DNA from: Micromonospora sonchi
Lineage (GTDB): Bacteria > Actinomycetota > Actinomycetes > Mycobacteriales > Micromonosporaceae
NCBI RefSeq assembly: GCF_014646235.1
Contig: NZ_BMNB01000029.1
Coordinates: 1 to 64,000, forward strand
Length of the DNA: 64,000 nt
Direction of reading: 5' to 3'
The notes under the pieces were generated by a model, which was not told the origin of the DNA, searched no databases, and was given only the letters and a program-made list of their open reading frames with translations. The first letter of the stretch is position 1. Every line of letters begins with the position of its first letter. Below, one piece after another: positions 1 through 7,064 of this stretch. The position numbers and the translations under genes are program-made.

Positions 1-409
1 CTTCTACCTCGACGCGGCCTGCATCCTCATCACGATCCGCAGCCTCATCGTCCGAGCCTGGAAACACTACCGATGGGAAACCCGACCCCGCAGCCCTCGC
101 ATCCGATGACCTACTGGCGGACGCACTTACCTGCACATCTTGGTATGACGTGCAGTATCCGCTGCTCGATGGGCCCTGGTCCGAATAGAAGATTGTAAAC
201 GGCGTCACCGGCTGCCATGTGTAGAGGAAACTGCCGCTGCCACCAGAGGCCGATGCGGTGCAATAGAAGTCGCGCCACGGGCCGATGCCATACCAGGCAT
301 CGCATTCAGCATCGACGGTCAACGTGGTGGCGGCGGCCGGGGCGCCGACCATCGTGCTGCTCAGCACGGTCGCAGCCATGCCGAAAGCGACTGTCGTGAC
401 CAGACCCAT
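1..409 (-). pseudogene. Small secreted protein gene, 3' part replaced by an insertion
   Basis: On the minus strand an ATG at 409 opens a frame starting MGLVTTVAFGMAATVLSS with a signal-peptide-like hydrophobic core and an Ala-rich cleavage region (VGAPAAA). A mature part of about 70 residues follows, rich in Ser, Gly, Tyr and Trp, with three cysteines. It has the look of a small exported actinobacterial protein of unknown function. An in-frame stop lies three codons upstream, so this start is the earliest possible. From about 120 towards position 1 the frame stays open but runs antisense to the transposase tail and becomes acidic and low-complexity. I infer that the original 3' end was displaced by the mobile element. 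The n-region lacks a basic residue, which is unusual. Confidence 0.45.
2..109 (+). mobile_element. C-terminal end of a transposase, cut by the window edge
   Basis: An open frame enters from the left edge and ends at TGA 107-109, giving 35 residues. It starts FYLDAACILITIRSLI and has a very basic tail (WKHYRWETRPR). The pattern of a hydrophobic helix and a basic tail resembles the end of IS5-type DDE transposases of actinomycetes. The catalytic part lies outside the window, so the family is tentative. The antisense strand just downstream carries a secreted-protein gene that loses its normal coding look at this point, which fits an insertion here. Confidence 0.5.
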
Positions 410-876
410 CGATCATTCAATCCACGTAGGTGTATGCATAGACGATATGGCAGGTGGCGCGAGCGCGCTGAGTTTCGACCCTCACGAGGGCTTCTTCGAC
501 TCACGTGCGCCTAAGCCGATATGGATGACTCCTGAGCGTTACGAAGTGGCGCGAGAGTGATGGCTGTTTGGTGTGATTGAAGAGGGCTCGAATAAATAGT
601 TATGCTGCTGGCATCGGGCCCGCCGATAGGTTTGTTTCGGCGGGTCCGGTTTCCTGTTCGAGTGCGGCGAAGTCCAGCGTCCCGGGTCGGCTGTCAGCGA
701 TCGCGTCAGCACCGCGCTCGTTGACCAGTCGAACGGCTTGCGAAACTGGGCAGGCATCAGCGTGAACGTGAAGACCTTCCGGGGCGTCGCGGCGATAGCC
801 GGAACCCAGGCATCTTCGGTGGTGCTATTTTAGGGACAGATGTCCGGCGTTCTCGAACGTCTACTGCGCGGAGTTC
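410..876. other. No recognisable gene
   Basis: This 467-base stretch holds only short frames. One plus-strand frame ends at a TAG near 832 and runs for about 70 codons, but it has no convincing start or ribosome binding site and no recognisable motif. I see no RNA gene or clear inverted repeat. It is probably decayed sequence flanking the insertion. Confidence 0.4.
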
Positions 877-1083
877 TCACGGTCTTGCGGGGCGCGACTT
901 CTCGTTTCCTCCCGTGGCATTCCGCGGCAGCTCGAATCCGAAAAGTGCTGCGAGGATGGCCCCTATCAGAGGTAGAAACGCTGCACCCCAACCAGCCTGT
1001 AGGGCGAAAGCCACGGCGGTGATTCCGGTGAAGAGCAACGTTCCGAGAAGGAAGAGCGCGAGGCGCATCTCTTTGAAAGACAT
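877..1083 (-). CDS. Small two-helix membrane protein
   Basis: The product is 68 aa. It has a short basic start (MSFKEMRLAL) and two hydrophobic segments at about residues 8-28 and 33-50, followed by a polar basic tail, which indicates a small integral membrane protein. No family is recognised. No strong ribosome binding site precedes the ATG, so the start is tentative. It stands alone between decayed sequence and the RHS remnant. The hydrophobic profile favours a real gene over a shadow frame. Confidence 0.5.
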   Translation of the reverse strand: MSFKEMRLALFLLGTLLFTGITAVAFALQAGWGAAFLPLIGAILAALFGFELPRNATGGNEKSRPARP

Positions 1084-1202
1084 GCGTCAAGTATCGGGGA
1101 CGGACGCACTATATCCTAGTACTCTAGCCACGGATTGTGATCACGGCTCGGTGAGGGCTTGTCGGGTGTAGTGGCTGGTCATGGCTTGTGCCTGGGCCGT
1201 AG

Positions 1203-1727
1203 GCCTCGTCGGCGGCCGCCCACCGGCACGGCCGCCCGGCGGTGACGGCTGCGGCGATCATGCGGGCCGCCAGCGCCCAGGGTCTGGACGCGCAGCGGGT
1301 TCGGGTGCAGACCTTGGACCGAAAGGCCACCGAGCGGGCCGGAATCCGGGGCGTGCTGATGCGTGTCGGTCAAGCCGATACCGCTGCCACCGGCGCCGGG
1401 CCGGCTGACCTGCGGATGACAGTCGACTACTCGTCGTTCGCCACCGCCTACGGCGCCGACTGGGCTACCCGGCTGCGGCTGATGACCCTGCCGGAGTGCG
1501 CGCTGACCACGCCGGAGCAGCAGCGCTGTGCCGGAACGCCGGTGAAGTCGCGGAACAACCCGGCTGCCCGGACGGTTTCGGCCCAACTACCGGTAGCGGC
1601 GGCGGGCACGCTGGTGGCGGTGGCAGCAGACGCTTCCGGGCCGGCAGGTGACTACTCGGCGACCCCGTTGCAACCGTCGTCGACCTGGTCGGTCGGGGGA
1701 AACACCGGTTCCTTCACCTGGTCGTGC
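1203..1727 (+). pseudogene. N-terminal remnant of an RHS/YD-repeat secreted protein
   Basis: The frame from about 1242 (GTG) encodes the region that precedes the YD repeats in large actinobacterial RHS-type wall or toxin proteins. Recognisable elements are VDYSSFATAYGADWATRLRL, the CALTTPEQQRC segment and GDYSATPLQPSSTWSVGGNT. In intact family members this is followed by TWSYPMRVPP and hundreds of residues of repeats. Here the match stops at TWSCPMR near 1727 and the frame runs on without similarity to 1907. No signal peptide is visible upstream because the frame closes at TAG 1200-1202. The gene is therefore truncated at both ends. RHS proteins deliver C-terminal toxins or act in cell contact. 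Confidence 0.65.
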
Positions 1728-1861
1728 CCGATGCGGGGTTCGAGTTCTGGTCGGGCGGCTACAACGAGCAAGAAGTCTTTGTCGTCTGGAATAGGCGCGG
1801 CGAGTACAGTCCTGGACCCGATCTGGTTAACCCCGAGAAGCGCGAGATCGGACAGCTTTAG
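1652..1861 (+). pseudogene. Unassigned C-terminal remnant joined out of frame to the RHS fragment
   Basis: In another frame than the RHS remnant, codons after TGA 1649-1651 read through to TAG 1859-1861. The last 50 residues (FLHLVVPDAGFEFWSGG, then EVFVVWNRRGEY and LVNPEKREIGQL) have normal amino-acid composition and look like the end of a globular protein. No start codon or ribosome binding site is convincing. I infer that a deletion joined the RHS 5' part to the tail of another gene, possibly one that lay downstream such as an immunity gene. The function is not identified. Confidence 0.35.
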
Positions 1862-2031
1862 GGTCTCCGTGCGCAGGGTCGGTACCCGCACGGGCGGTGG
1901 GTACTGACGACGCTAGGACCGGCCTGCGTCACCGTTCCACCGGAGCGTCTGCTACTTCGGTGGAACGGTCTGTCCAGGTGAGTGCCGTCGGGGGAGTGGT
2001 GAGGTGCCGTGCCATCTGGGAGGATGCAAAG

Positions 2032-2313
2032 ATGTCGACCATTGCCCTGGCGGGAACGTTTCTTGTGGCAGGATCCTTCATCGGGGCAGGTCTTTTGGTC
2101 CTCTTGACCGGGAAGGCGCCGAAATCCCCCCACCCGAACTGGGTCTCCGGCGCTGGGTTCCTGCTCACCGGACTGGCTATTGCTCTGGTCCAGACCGCAG
2201 CGCGCAGTAGTGGCGTATTGATGCTGCTTGCTGCATTCGCTGGGCTTGGATGCCTCTTCGTGGCTGCGGGACTGCTTATCCGATACGGCCTCGCCCGTCC
2301 CAAGGGGGATTGA
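2032..2313 (+). CDS. Small membrane protein with three predicted helices
   Basis: The product is 93 aa. The start is ATG 2032, chosen because GGGAGG lies about 8 bases upstream; a longer frame begins at 1897 but has no such signal. Three hydrophobic segments lie at about residues 3-24, 36-54 and 60-88, with a short loop containing KAPKSPHPN and a basic C-terminus (RYGLARPKGD). It is an integral membrane protein of unknown function with no family recognised. It lies between the RHS remnant and a DUF4139 fragment, so it may be a survivor of a rearranged region. Confidence 0.6.
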   Translation: MSTIALAGTFLVAGSFIGAGLLVLLTGKAPKSPHPNWVSGAGFLLTGLAIALVQTAARSSGVLMLLAAFAGLGCLFVAAGLLIRYGLARPKGD

Positions 2314-2320
2314 TTCATCG

Positions 2321-2452
2321 GGGGGCGAGCGTACGGAACTGGGTGAGTTGACCTGGCGGCTGTCGCTCGCGCCGGGCGAGAGCGGCGAGGTCGCGCTGGG
2401 TTTCCGGGTGGACCTGGCCAAGGGGGTCGAGCTGACCGGCTGGCGCGAGTAG
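2321..2452 (+). pseudogene. C-terminal tail of a DUF4139 (MuiA-like) protein
   Basis: About 43 codons ending at TAG 2450-2452 read RTELGELTWRLSLAPGESGE followed by VALGFRVDLAKGVELTGWRE. This is the typical ending of actinobacterial DUF4139 (mucoidy inhibitor MuiA-like) proteins, where the last strand pairs precede a GW motif. There is no upstream body of the gene; the frame runs back into the end of the small membrane protein. It is a gene remnant, with a break near 2320. From 2453 to 2706 I see no further recognisable gene. Confidence 0.5.
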
Positions 2453-2706
2453 GAGCGAACCACCGACACGTACCGGCCGGGCCATGCTGATCAGTGAGAC
2501 CGTTGTCGAGGTGGACTCGACCGTCTGCGGGACCGACCCCGCCGAGCACGTCAAGCGACAGGGCGGACGTTTCTCCGGACAGTCGGGTCGGCCATCATGG
2601 ACACCCGGCCGCTTCCGATGCCAGAGATGAGTGCCAATTTACTTGTCACGGTAACTTCGTGCATACCGGCTGTCGGCGGGGCTCAGGTCGACTGCTTCGC
2701 TTCAGA

Positions 2707-3852
2707 TCAGCGGGTCAGGCCGACGATGGTGGCCAGTCGCGCCAGGTCGGCCGGTGCCGGTCCGCGTTGGATGATCTCGGCGAGGAGGGTACGGGCGACC
2801 GGTCGGCTGCGGACCTCGGCGGACGCGATGCGGTCGGCGTGGAGCAGGGCTTGGCCAGCCTGGGTGGGGTCGCCGGTGTCGAGGTGCAACCGGGCGGTGT
2901 CGATGAGGTGGGCGGCGCGGTGTTCGGGTGGTAACCGTCGCCACCCGTCGCTGCGGATCACATGCTCGTGTTGATGAATGGCGTCGGTGGTGTCGCCGAG
3001 GTGATGGGCGGCGAGGGATCGGGCCAACTCGACGGCGGTCGGCCCGAAGCCGGTGTGGTGGGGGTCGGTGTGGTTGGCGCGTCGGTCGGTGAGGGTGGCG
3101 GCGTGGTCGAGCAGGTCGTGGGTGTTGCGGCGGTCGCCGGTGCCGGCGGCGGCGAGTCCGGCTTGGAGGAAGAGGGTTCCGCGTACGGTCTCGTCGTCTG
3201 CGGTGCCGGTGGCGGTGAGGGCGGCGGTGAGCGCGAGTTGGTGGTGGCCGAGGGCGCGTAGCGCCTGGGTGACGGCGATGGTGGCGGTGGTGGTCAGGGT
3301 GGGGATGTCGGCGGCGGTGGTGACGGCCCGGTCGGCGGCGAGCCAGGCGAGGTCAGCGTGGTTGAGTTTGACCAGGACGTTGGCGGTGATGCGGTAGGTG
3401 GCCACCAGCAGGCTTCGGGTGCCGCGGGTGGTGTCGAGCAGGCCGGGCAGGGCGTCCAATAGTTGCGGGTAGCGGGCGTGCTGGTAGGTCATCCAGGCGT
3501 ACGCGACCTGCCGGCGTGCCTGGTCCGCCGTGGCGGTGCGGTGGGGTCGATCGTGGTAGTGGGCGAGGGCGGCGCGGACGGCGTCGACCCCGTCCAGCCT
3601 GGGGGCGGCCGGCGGCGGTTGGCGGGGGCCGAGGAGCATGTCCAGGCCGAGGCGTAGGACGTCGGCGATGTCGCGGATGACGGAGTAGCGGTCGAGTTTG
3701 CGGACGCCGCGTTCGATTTTGTCGACCCAGCTTTTGGATTTGCCGAGCCGGTCGGCGAAGGCCTGTTGGCTCATGCCTCGGCCGGCCCGCAGTTCGGCGA
3801 CCCGCCGGCCGAGGGGTATCGAGTTGTGGTCGCGCCGGTGGGGGCGGTTCAT
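2707..3852 (-). CDS. XRE-family regulator with C-terminal TPR-like region
   Basis: The product is 381 aa. Residues about 14-70 form a Cro/C1-type helix-turn-helix (GRGMSQQAFADRLGKSKSWV). The rest is Ala/Leu/His-rich and alpha-helical, resembling the TPR-like sensory part of actinobacterial XRE regulators. It should bind DNA in the cytoplasm; the ligand is unknown. The start at 3852 has a strong site (GGAGGGG about 6 bases upstream). The frame extends further upstream but that extension overlaps the preceding small gene. Its ATG overlaps the stop of that gene (ATGA), so the two are translationally coupled. It is divergent from the GntR gene at 4356. Confidence 0.88.
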   Translation of the reverse strand: MNRPHRRDHNSIPLGRRVAELRAGRGMSQQAFADRLGKSKSWVDKIERGVRKLDRYSVIRDIADVLRLGLDMLLGPRQPPPAAPRLDGVDAVRAALAHYHDRPHRTATADQARRQVAYAWMTYQHARYPQLLDALPGLLDTTRGTRSLLVATYRITANVLVKLNHADLAWLAADRAVTTAADIPTLTTTATIAVTQALRALGHHQLALTAALTATGTADDETVRGTLFLQAGLAAAGTGDRRNTHDLLDHAATLTDRRANHTDPHHTGFGPTAVELARSLAAHHLGDTTDAIHQHEHVIRSDGWRRLPPEHRAAHLIDTARLHLDTGDPTQAGQALLHADRIASAEVRSRPVARTLLAEIIQRGPAPADLARLATIVGLTR

Positions 3853-3998
3853 CGGTTCCCCTCCACCGGTGGCGTGGCGTGGGTGGGCTCCCCGCAGCGT
3901 GGGCACCACCGCGACTTCACCTTGAACGCGAACAGCCCAGCCAGGAACCCCAGCAGCACCCCACTGAGCACCAACATCATCACCACCTCGACGCCCAC
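3849..3998 (-). CDS. 49-aa membrane protein with a Cys-pair tail, coupled to the XRE gene
   Basis: GTG 3998 starts a 49-aa product too short for most gene callers. A single transmembrane helix (VMMLVLSGVLLGFLAGLFAF) is followed by a basic stretch and a CPRC knuckle (RWCPRCGEP), which suggests a cytoplasmic half zinc-ribbon. GGAAGGTGAG precedes the start by about 8 bases. Its TGA overlaps the ATG of the XRE regulator by 4 bases, so they form one unit. I infer that it could be a membrane partner or sensor for that regulator. A degraded copy of its first half occurs at 6974-7030. No named family is recognised. Confidence 0.65.
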   Translation of the reverse strand: MGVEVVMMLVLSGVLLGFLAGLFAFKVKSRWCPRCGEPTHATPPVEGNR

Positions 3999-4001
3999 GG
4001 C

Positions 4002-4355
4002 CGCTCACCTTCCACCGAGACCGAGAGCCGGGGCAGTGTCCGCAGCCATGGACACATCGGAGGGAGGTGACCCGCCGCGAGGGCCGCGCCCGTTCGGCGT
4101 GGTGCATTGAAAATAGTGCCCATCGCAGATCCCTTCGGGTTCTGGCAAGCCCTCATGCCGGAGGCCTTGGTCGGATGACCGCGAGTGAGGGCTCTCTTCT
4201 GTCTCCACCAAACGCAAGTTAGCGCACTAACTTTGCGATGTGAAGTAGATAAGCGCGCGAACTATGCTCGTGTCGGATCGCACCCTCGTTTGCTACACCC
4301 CGGGGTGCATGGTCGACTTGACCCGGATACCTGGGCCAAACCGGAAGGGCTGTCC
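4002..4355. promoter_or_regulatory. Divergent control region between the XRE and GntR units
   Basis: This 354-base gap carries the promoters for both directions. It contains a GntR-type palindrome (4216-4233, listed separately) and a potential hairpin made by AGCCCTCA (4148-4155) and TGAGGGCT (4186-4193). The hairpin lies on the leader of the minus-strand XRE unit and could act as an attenuator. No gene longer than a short shadow frame is supported here. Confidence 0.45.
4216..4233. promoter_or_regulatory. Palindromic operator, probable GntR site
   Basis: The sequence AAGTTAG-CGCA-CTAACTT is a perfect 7-bp inverted repeat, about 120 bases upstream of the GntR gene. Size and symmetry fit GntR/HutC-type operators. 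Autoregulation by the adjacent GntR protein is an inference. Confidence 0.5.
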
Positions 4356-5147
4356 ATGACCAACAAGGAACCGCCGAACTACCAGCGCATCGTGGACGAC
4401 CTGCGCTCGCGGATCCTCTCTGGTGAACTGGCTGCGGGGGATAAGCTGCCCACCGAAAGGGAGCTACAGCAGCGATGGCGCTTCTCCACGACCATCGTCA
4501 AGCACGCTCTCACTCTGCTGCGGAGCGAAGGGTTCATCGAGGGTCGACGCGGCTCCGGCAACTACGTGCGCGACCGGACCCAACTCGTGCGTCGCGCCCA
4601 TTCTCGAGACCTGCGCAAGCGCCTTGGCAGCACATCGCCGTTCGCGCGAGACAGCGAAGCGGCCGGGAGGCAACCGAGCTGGGAGTCGGAGAGCGAGAAG
4701 ATCCCTGCGACGCCGCACGTCGCGGGACGACTCGGCATCCGGCCCGGCGACTCGGTGATGCACACCAAATATCGGTACCTCGCGGACGGCAATCCCATCC
4801 AACTTGCGGACTCGTACGAGCCGCTCGCCGTCACCGGCGGCACGCAGGTCGAGTATCCCGAGCAGGGGCCGATCATCGGCGTTGTTGCCCGGATGGACTT
4901 CATCGGCGTGGCCATCGACCGGTTCGTCGAAGAGGTCACCACTCGACCGGCGATGCCCGAGGAGATCACCGCCCTCGCACTCGACCCGCGCAGCGGCAGG
5001 TGGGTGATCTCGATCGAGCGCACCTACTACGCCGGGCCAACCGCAGTCGAGACCGCTGACATCGTCTTCCCCGGCGACCGATACCGACTCGTCTACGAGA
5101 TGCCCATCGACCCCTGGTCGCCAGCAAAGGAGACCGAGACTCCCTGA
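4356..5147 (+). CDS. GntR/HutC-family transcriptional regulator
   Basis: The product is 263 aa. Residues about 5-75 are a winged helix-turn-helix (DKLPTERELQQRWRFSTTIV, then EGFIEGRRGSGNYV). Residues about 95-250 form a UTRA ligand-binding domain, with the characteristic RYLADGNPIQLADSY and ERTYYAG strands. It is a cytoplasmic effector-responsive repressor; the effector is not evident. ATG 4356 is preceded by GGAAGGG; longer upstream frames have no binding site. It heads an apparent operon with a 54-aa protein and a GNAT acetyltransferase, and a palindrome in the upstream gap is a likely operator. Confidence 0.9.
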   Translation: MTNKEPPNYQRIVDDLRSRILSGELAAGDKLPTERELQQRWRFSTTIVKHALTLLRSEGFIEGRRGSGNYVRDRTQLVRRAHSRDLRKRLGSTSPFARDSEAAGRQPSWESESEKIPATPHVAGRLGIRPGDSVMHTKYRYLADGNPIQLADSYEPLAVTGGTQVEYPEQGPIIGVVARMDFIGVAIDRFVEEVTTRPAMPEEITALALDPRSGRWVISIERTYYAGPTAVETADIVFPGDRYRLVYEMPIDPWSPAKETETP

Positions 5148-5200
5148 CACTCCGTCGGGCAGCATTGAGGATCGCCTGTGCGTGGCCTCTGAGGGAAGCT

Positions 5201-5365
5201 GTGACCTGGCACGCAGTTTCGCTGCACGTCCGCACCGGCTACACGGAACACCGGCCCGTACGCGTGTCCTTCAACGTGCTCGCTGGCGACCGCAATCAGA
5301 TCGTCACCACGCACGGCGACGTGCGCATCATCGCGAAGTTCCGCCCGGAGGAAGCTCCCGAATGA
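5201..5365 (+). CDS. Small hypothetical protein in the GntR-GNAT operon
   Basis: The product is 54 aa from GTG 5201, chosen because GAGGGA sits 4 bases before it; a TTG at 5165 would add 12 residues. The sequence (MTWHAVSLHVRTGYTEHRPV, then RVSFNVLAGDRNQIVTTHGD) predicts a small soluble beta-rich protein. No family is recognised. The stop overlaps the ATG of the acetyltransferase gene by 4 bases (ATGA), which argues for translation and coupling. Gene order suggests a shared role with the GntR regulator and GNAT enzyme. Confidence 0.6.
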   Translation: MTWHAVSLHVRTGYTEHRPVRVSFNVLAGDRNQIVTTHGDVRIIAKFRPEEAPE

Positions 5366-5916
5366 TCATCACGCCGGCTCGACTGGAAGACGTCGACGTC
5401 ATCATGAGCTGGCGACGGGAACGCGTGGCGTGGCTCGCCGCCCGAGGTGAAGAGCAATGGTCCATCCCGCTGCCCCGCTCGGCCGTGGCATCGACGGTCT
5501 CAGCCGGACAGACGTGGATGGTGTGGGAGGGCCAGGACCCAATCGCCACCATCACGCTGACCGCATACCTCGACGTCGACAGCCTATGGAAGCCCGACCG
5601 CGACCCAGAGGCACTGTGGCATCCGGAGGGCGACCTCGCAGACGCGTTGTACGCGGCGAAGATGATGATCCCGCTCGCACATGCCGGCGAGAACTTGGGC
5701 GGTGAGCTACTGGATTGGGCCGGAGGCCGAGCCTACGACGCTGGGCTGACCTGGCTGCGGCTGGACGCCTGGACCTCCAACCACCGGCTGCACGACTACT
5801 ACCGCCGCCAGGGCTTCCGCCACGTCCGCACCATCGAATCCCGCGTCTCCGGCGCGTGCTTCCAGCGATCCGTTCAGCCCTACGTCAACGGGCGACTGAA
5901 GATGGAAGCAGTCTGA
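5362..5916 (+). CDS. GNAT-family N-acetyltransferase
   Basis: The product is 184 aa with the GNAT layout: an N-terminal strand and helix (ITPARLEDVDVIMSWRRERV), central strands (TWMVWEGQDPIATITL), the acetyl-CoA loop region (PLAHAGENLGGELLDWAGGRA) in which the usual Q/RxxGxG is replaced by a relaxed GENLGG, and the final strand with NHRLHDYYRRQGFRHVRT. It should transfer an acyl group from acyl-CoA to an amine; the substrate is unknown. The start overlaps the preceding small gene by 4 bases, and the gene closes the GntR operon. Confidence 0.85.
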   Translation: MIITPARLEDVDVIMSWRRERVAWLAARGEEQWSIPLPRSAVASTVSAGQTWMVWEGQDPIATITLTAYLDVDSLWKPDRDPEALWHPEGDLADALYAAKMMIPLAHAGENLGGELLDWAGGRAYDAGLTWLRLDAWTSNHRLHDYYRRQGFRHVRTIESRVSGACFQRSVQPYVNGRLKMEAV

Positions 5917-6094
5917 CCGCACGGCGCAGCCCGGCCCTCTCGGCAAGACGGCGATGCACGCAGATCGTGGCGCCCGAGTCCGGCCTTCCACCCAACCGTC
6001 CAAGATTGCAGTCGCCTTGCTGACAGGAACCGTGAACGATCGAACTATCAGGACCACCATCGACCGGCTAGCCCGAAAATTTGAGGAGCCACCC

Positions 6095-6643
6095 TTGACC
6101 ATGCCGCAGCAGCCGCATCCTGGTGACGCATACAGCAACATCCCGCCCAGCCAGCCGCAGCCGTGGACCGGAGCGGACGGTCAGCCCCTACCGCCACCAC
6201 CAACCAGCTCCGCCGCCAGCGGCGGAGCCAAGGACAACCGAGTGCGGCTCATCGCCGCCGGCGCTGCCGTCCTCGCGGTACTCGTCATCGGAGTGGTTGG
6301 CTACACGGTGTGGGACACGTTCGTTCGGGAGGACTCGGGTGTTGCCGCCTGCAAGGCGATGTCCGAAGGCCGGCAGCCCGACGGCAGCGACGATGCCGGT
6401 GAGGACGCGAAGCTGACCGAGGCCCAGTACCGGGAGGCGCGGAAAGTGTTCGAGGACTCGCGGCACGAAAAAATCCGCGAACACGGGACGGCGCTGATGG
6501 ACATCGTATGGCAGGTCGATCAGTTGGACGACGAAGAGGCCTTGGGGGCTCTGGCGTTCATGGGGCCGCTCGGTACGCATATGAGCGGGTTGCAGACGGC
6601 ATGCGCGGATCAGGGCGTGATCGTCAATCTCAACAAGGACTGA
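6095..6643 (+). CDS. Single-pass membrane protein with Pro-rich N-terminus
   Basis: The product is 182 aa from TTG 6095 (GAGGAG ends 6 bases upstream); ATG 6101 is an alternative. Residues 1-45 are rich in Pro, Gln and Ser. One transmembrane helix lies at about residues 49-71 (LIAAGAAVLAVLVIGVVGYTV). The remainder is an acidic extracytoplasmic helical domain (about residues 75-182) with two cysteines (AACKAMSEG and TACADQG) that may form a disulphide. This architecture is common in actinobacterial hypothetical proteins of the DUF4190-like style, but I do not assign a family. It sits alone downstream of the GNAT gene. Confidence 0.75.
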   Translation: MTMPQQPHPGDAYSNIPPSQPQPWTGADGQPLPPPPTSSAASGGAKDNRVRLIAAGAAVLAVLVIGVVGYTVWDTFVREDSGVAACKAMSEGRQPDGSDDAGEDAKLTEAQYREARKVFEDSRHEKIREHGTALMDIVWQVDQLDDEEALGALAFMGPLGTHMSGLQTACADQGVIVNLNKD

Positions 6644-7064
6644 ACCGCCGCTGCGGCCATCCACCCCACCGATCTCCTGCGGGGTGGGTGCGCGGCTGAG
6701 GACCCGTTCCACGAACCTGGTGGGGCCGAATCCCAGTTCGGCGAGTCGGGCGAACGCCCCGCCGGAGCGTAGCTGGTCGGATCGCAGCAGCTCAGCAACG
6801 GTCGCCAATCCGTCCGACACGATGGAGCGAGTGACCAGCTTCAGGGCCCGATAACTGTCACGCCCTTTTCAGCTACTGCTATGAGGATCGATCTCAGGTC
6901 CGCATCCTTGCAGTCGAAGAGTTCCGCGCACTGGCTGGTCGCCTCCACCTGCACCTGAGTCCACAGGCAGGAATCACAGCAGCACACCACTGATCACCAT
7001 CACGATCATCGTCACCTCGATATCCGCGAGCCCGCGCCCTCCGCCGTGCCCGAGCGTGGCACGG
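6644..7064. other. Decayed region with minus-strand gene fragments
   Basis: No intact gene is seen. Three minus-strand fragments can be read. Codons ending near 6650 read VTRSIVSDGLATVAELLRSD, then FARLAELGFGPTRFVERVLS, without a start and continuing into the antisense of the upstream gene. A frame ending at TGA near 6850 reads TQVQVEATSQCAELFDCKDA, then DLRSILIAVAEKGVTVIGP. At 6974-7030 lies a degraded copy of the small membrane protein found at 3849-3998. Families of the first two are not recognised. Confidence 0.4.
6974..7030 (-). pseudogene. Degraded second copy of the 49-aa membrane protein 5' end
   Basis: The minus strand reads DIEVTMIVMVISGVLL and then TGA (6974-6976), followed by FLP. 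The intact gene at 3998 reads GVEVVMMLVLSGVLLGFLAG. The alignment covers the first half of the transmembrane helix with one premature stop, and the nucleotide match includes the GTG-CTGCTG core. No XRE gene follows here; the adjacent gene is the two-component response regulator. It is evidence of an old duplication or rearrangement between 3.8 and 7.0 kb. Confidence 0.5.

Noticed and set aside
285-560. A 91-codon plus-strand frame
   Set aside because: It overlaps the signal peptide of the minus-strand secreted protein, lacks a ribosome binding site and has no recognisable motif.
2484-2630. A 48-codon frame starting MLISETVVEV after the DUF4139 tail
   Set aside because: The first 35 codons look coding-like, but there is no ribosome binding site and no known family; it is not strong enough to list as a gene.
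2962-3657. Val/Gly-rich plus-strand frames over the XRE gene
   Set aside because: They are shadows of the minus-strand XRE-TPR gene, with repetitive Gly-Val composition caused by its codon usage.
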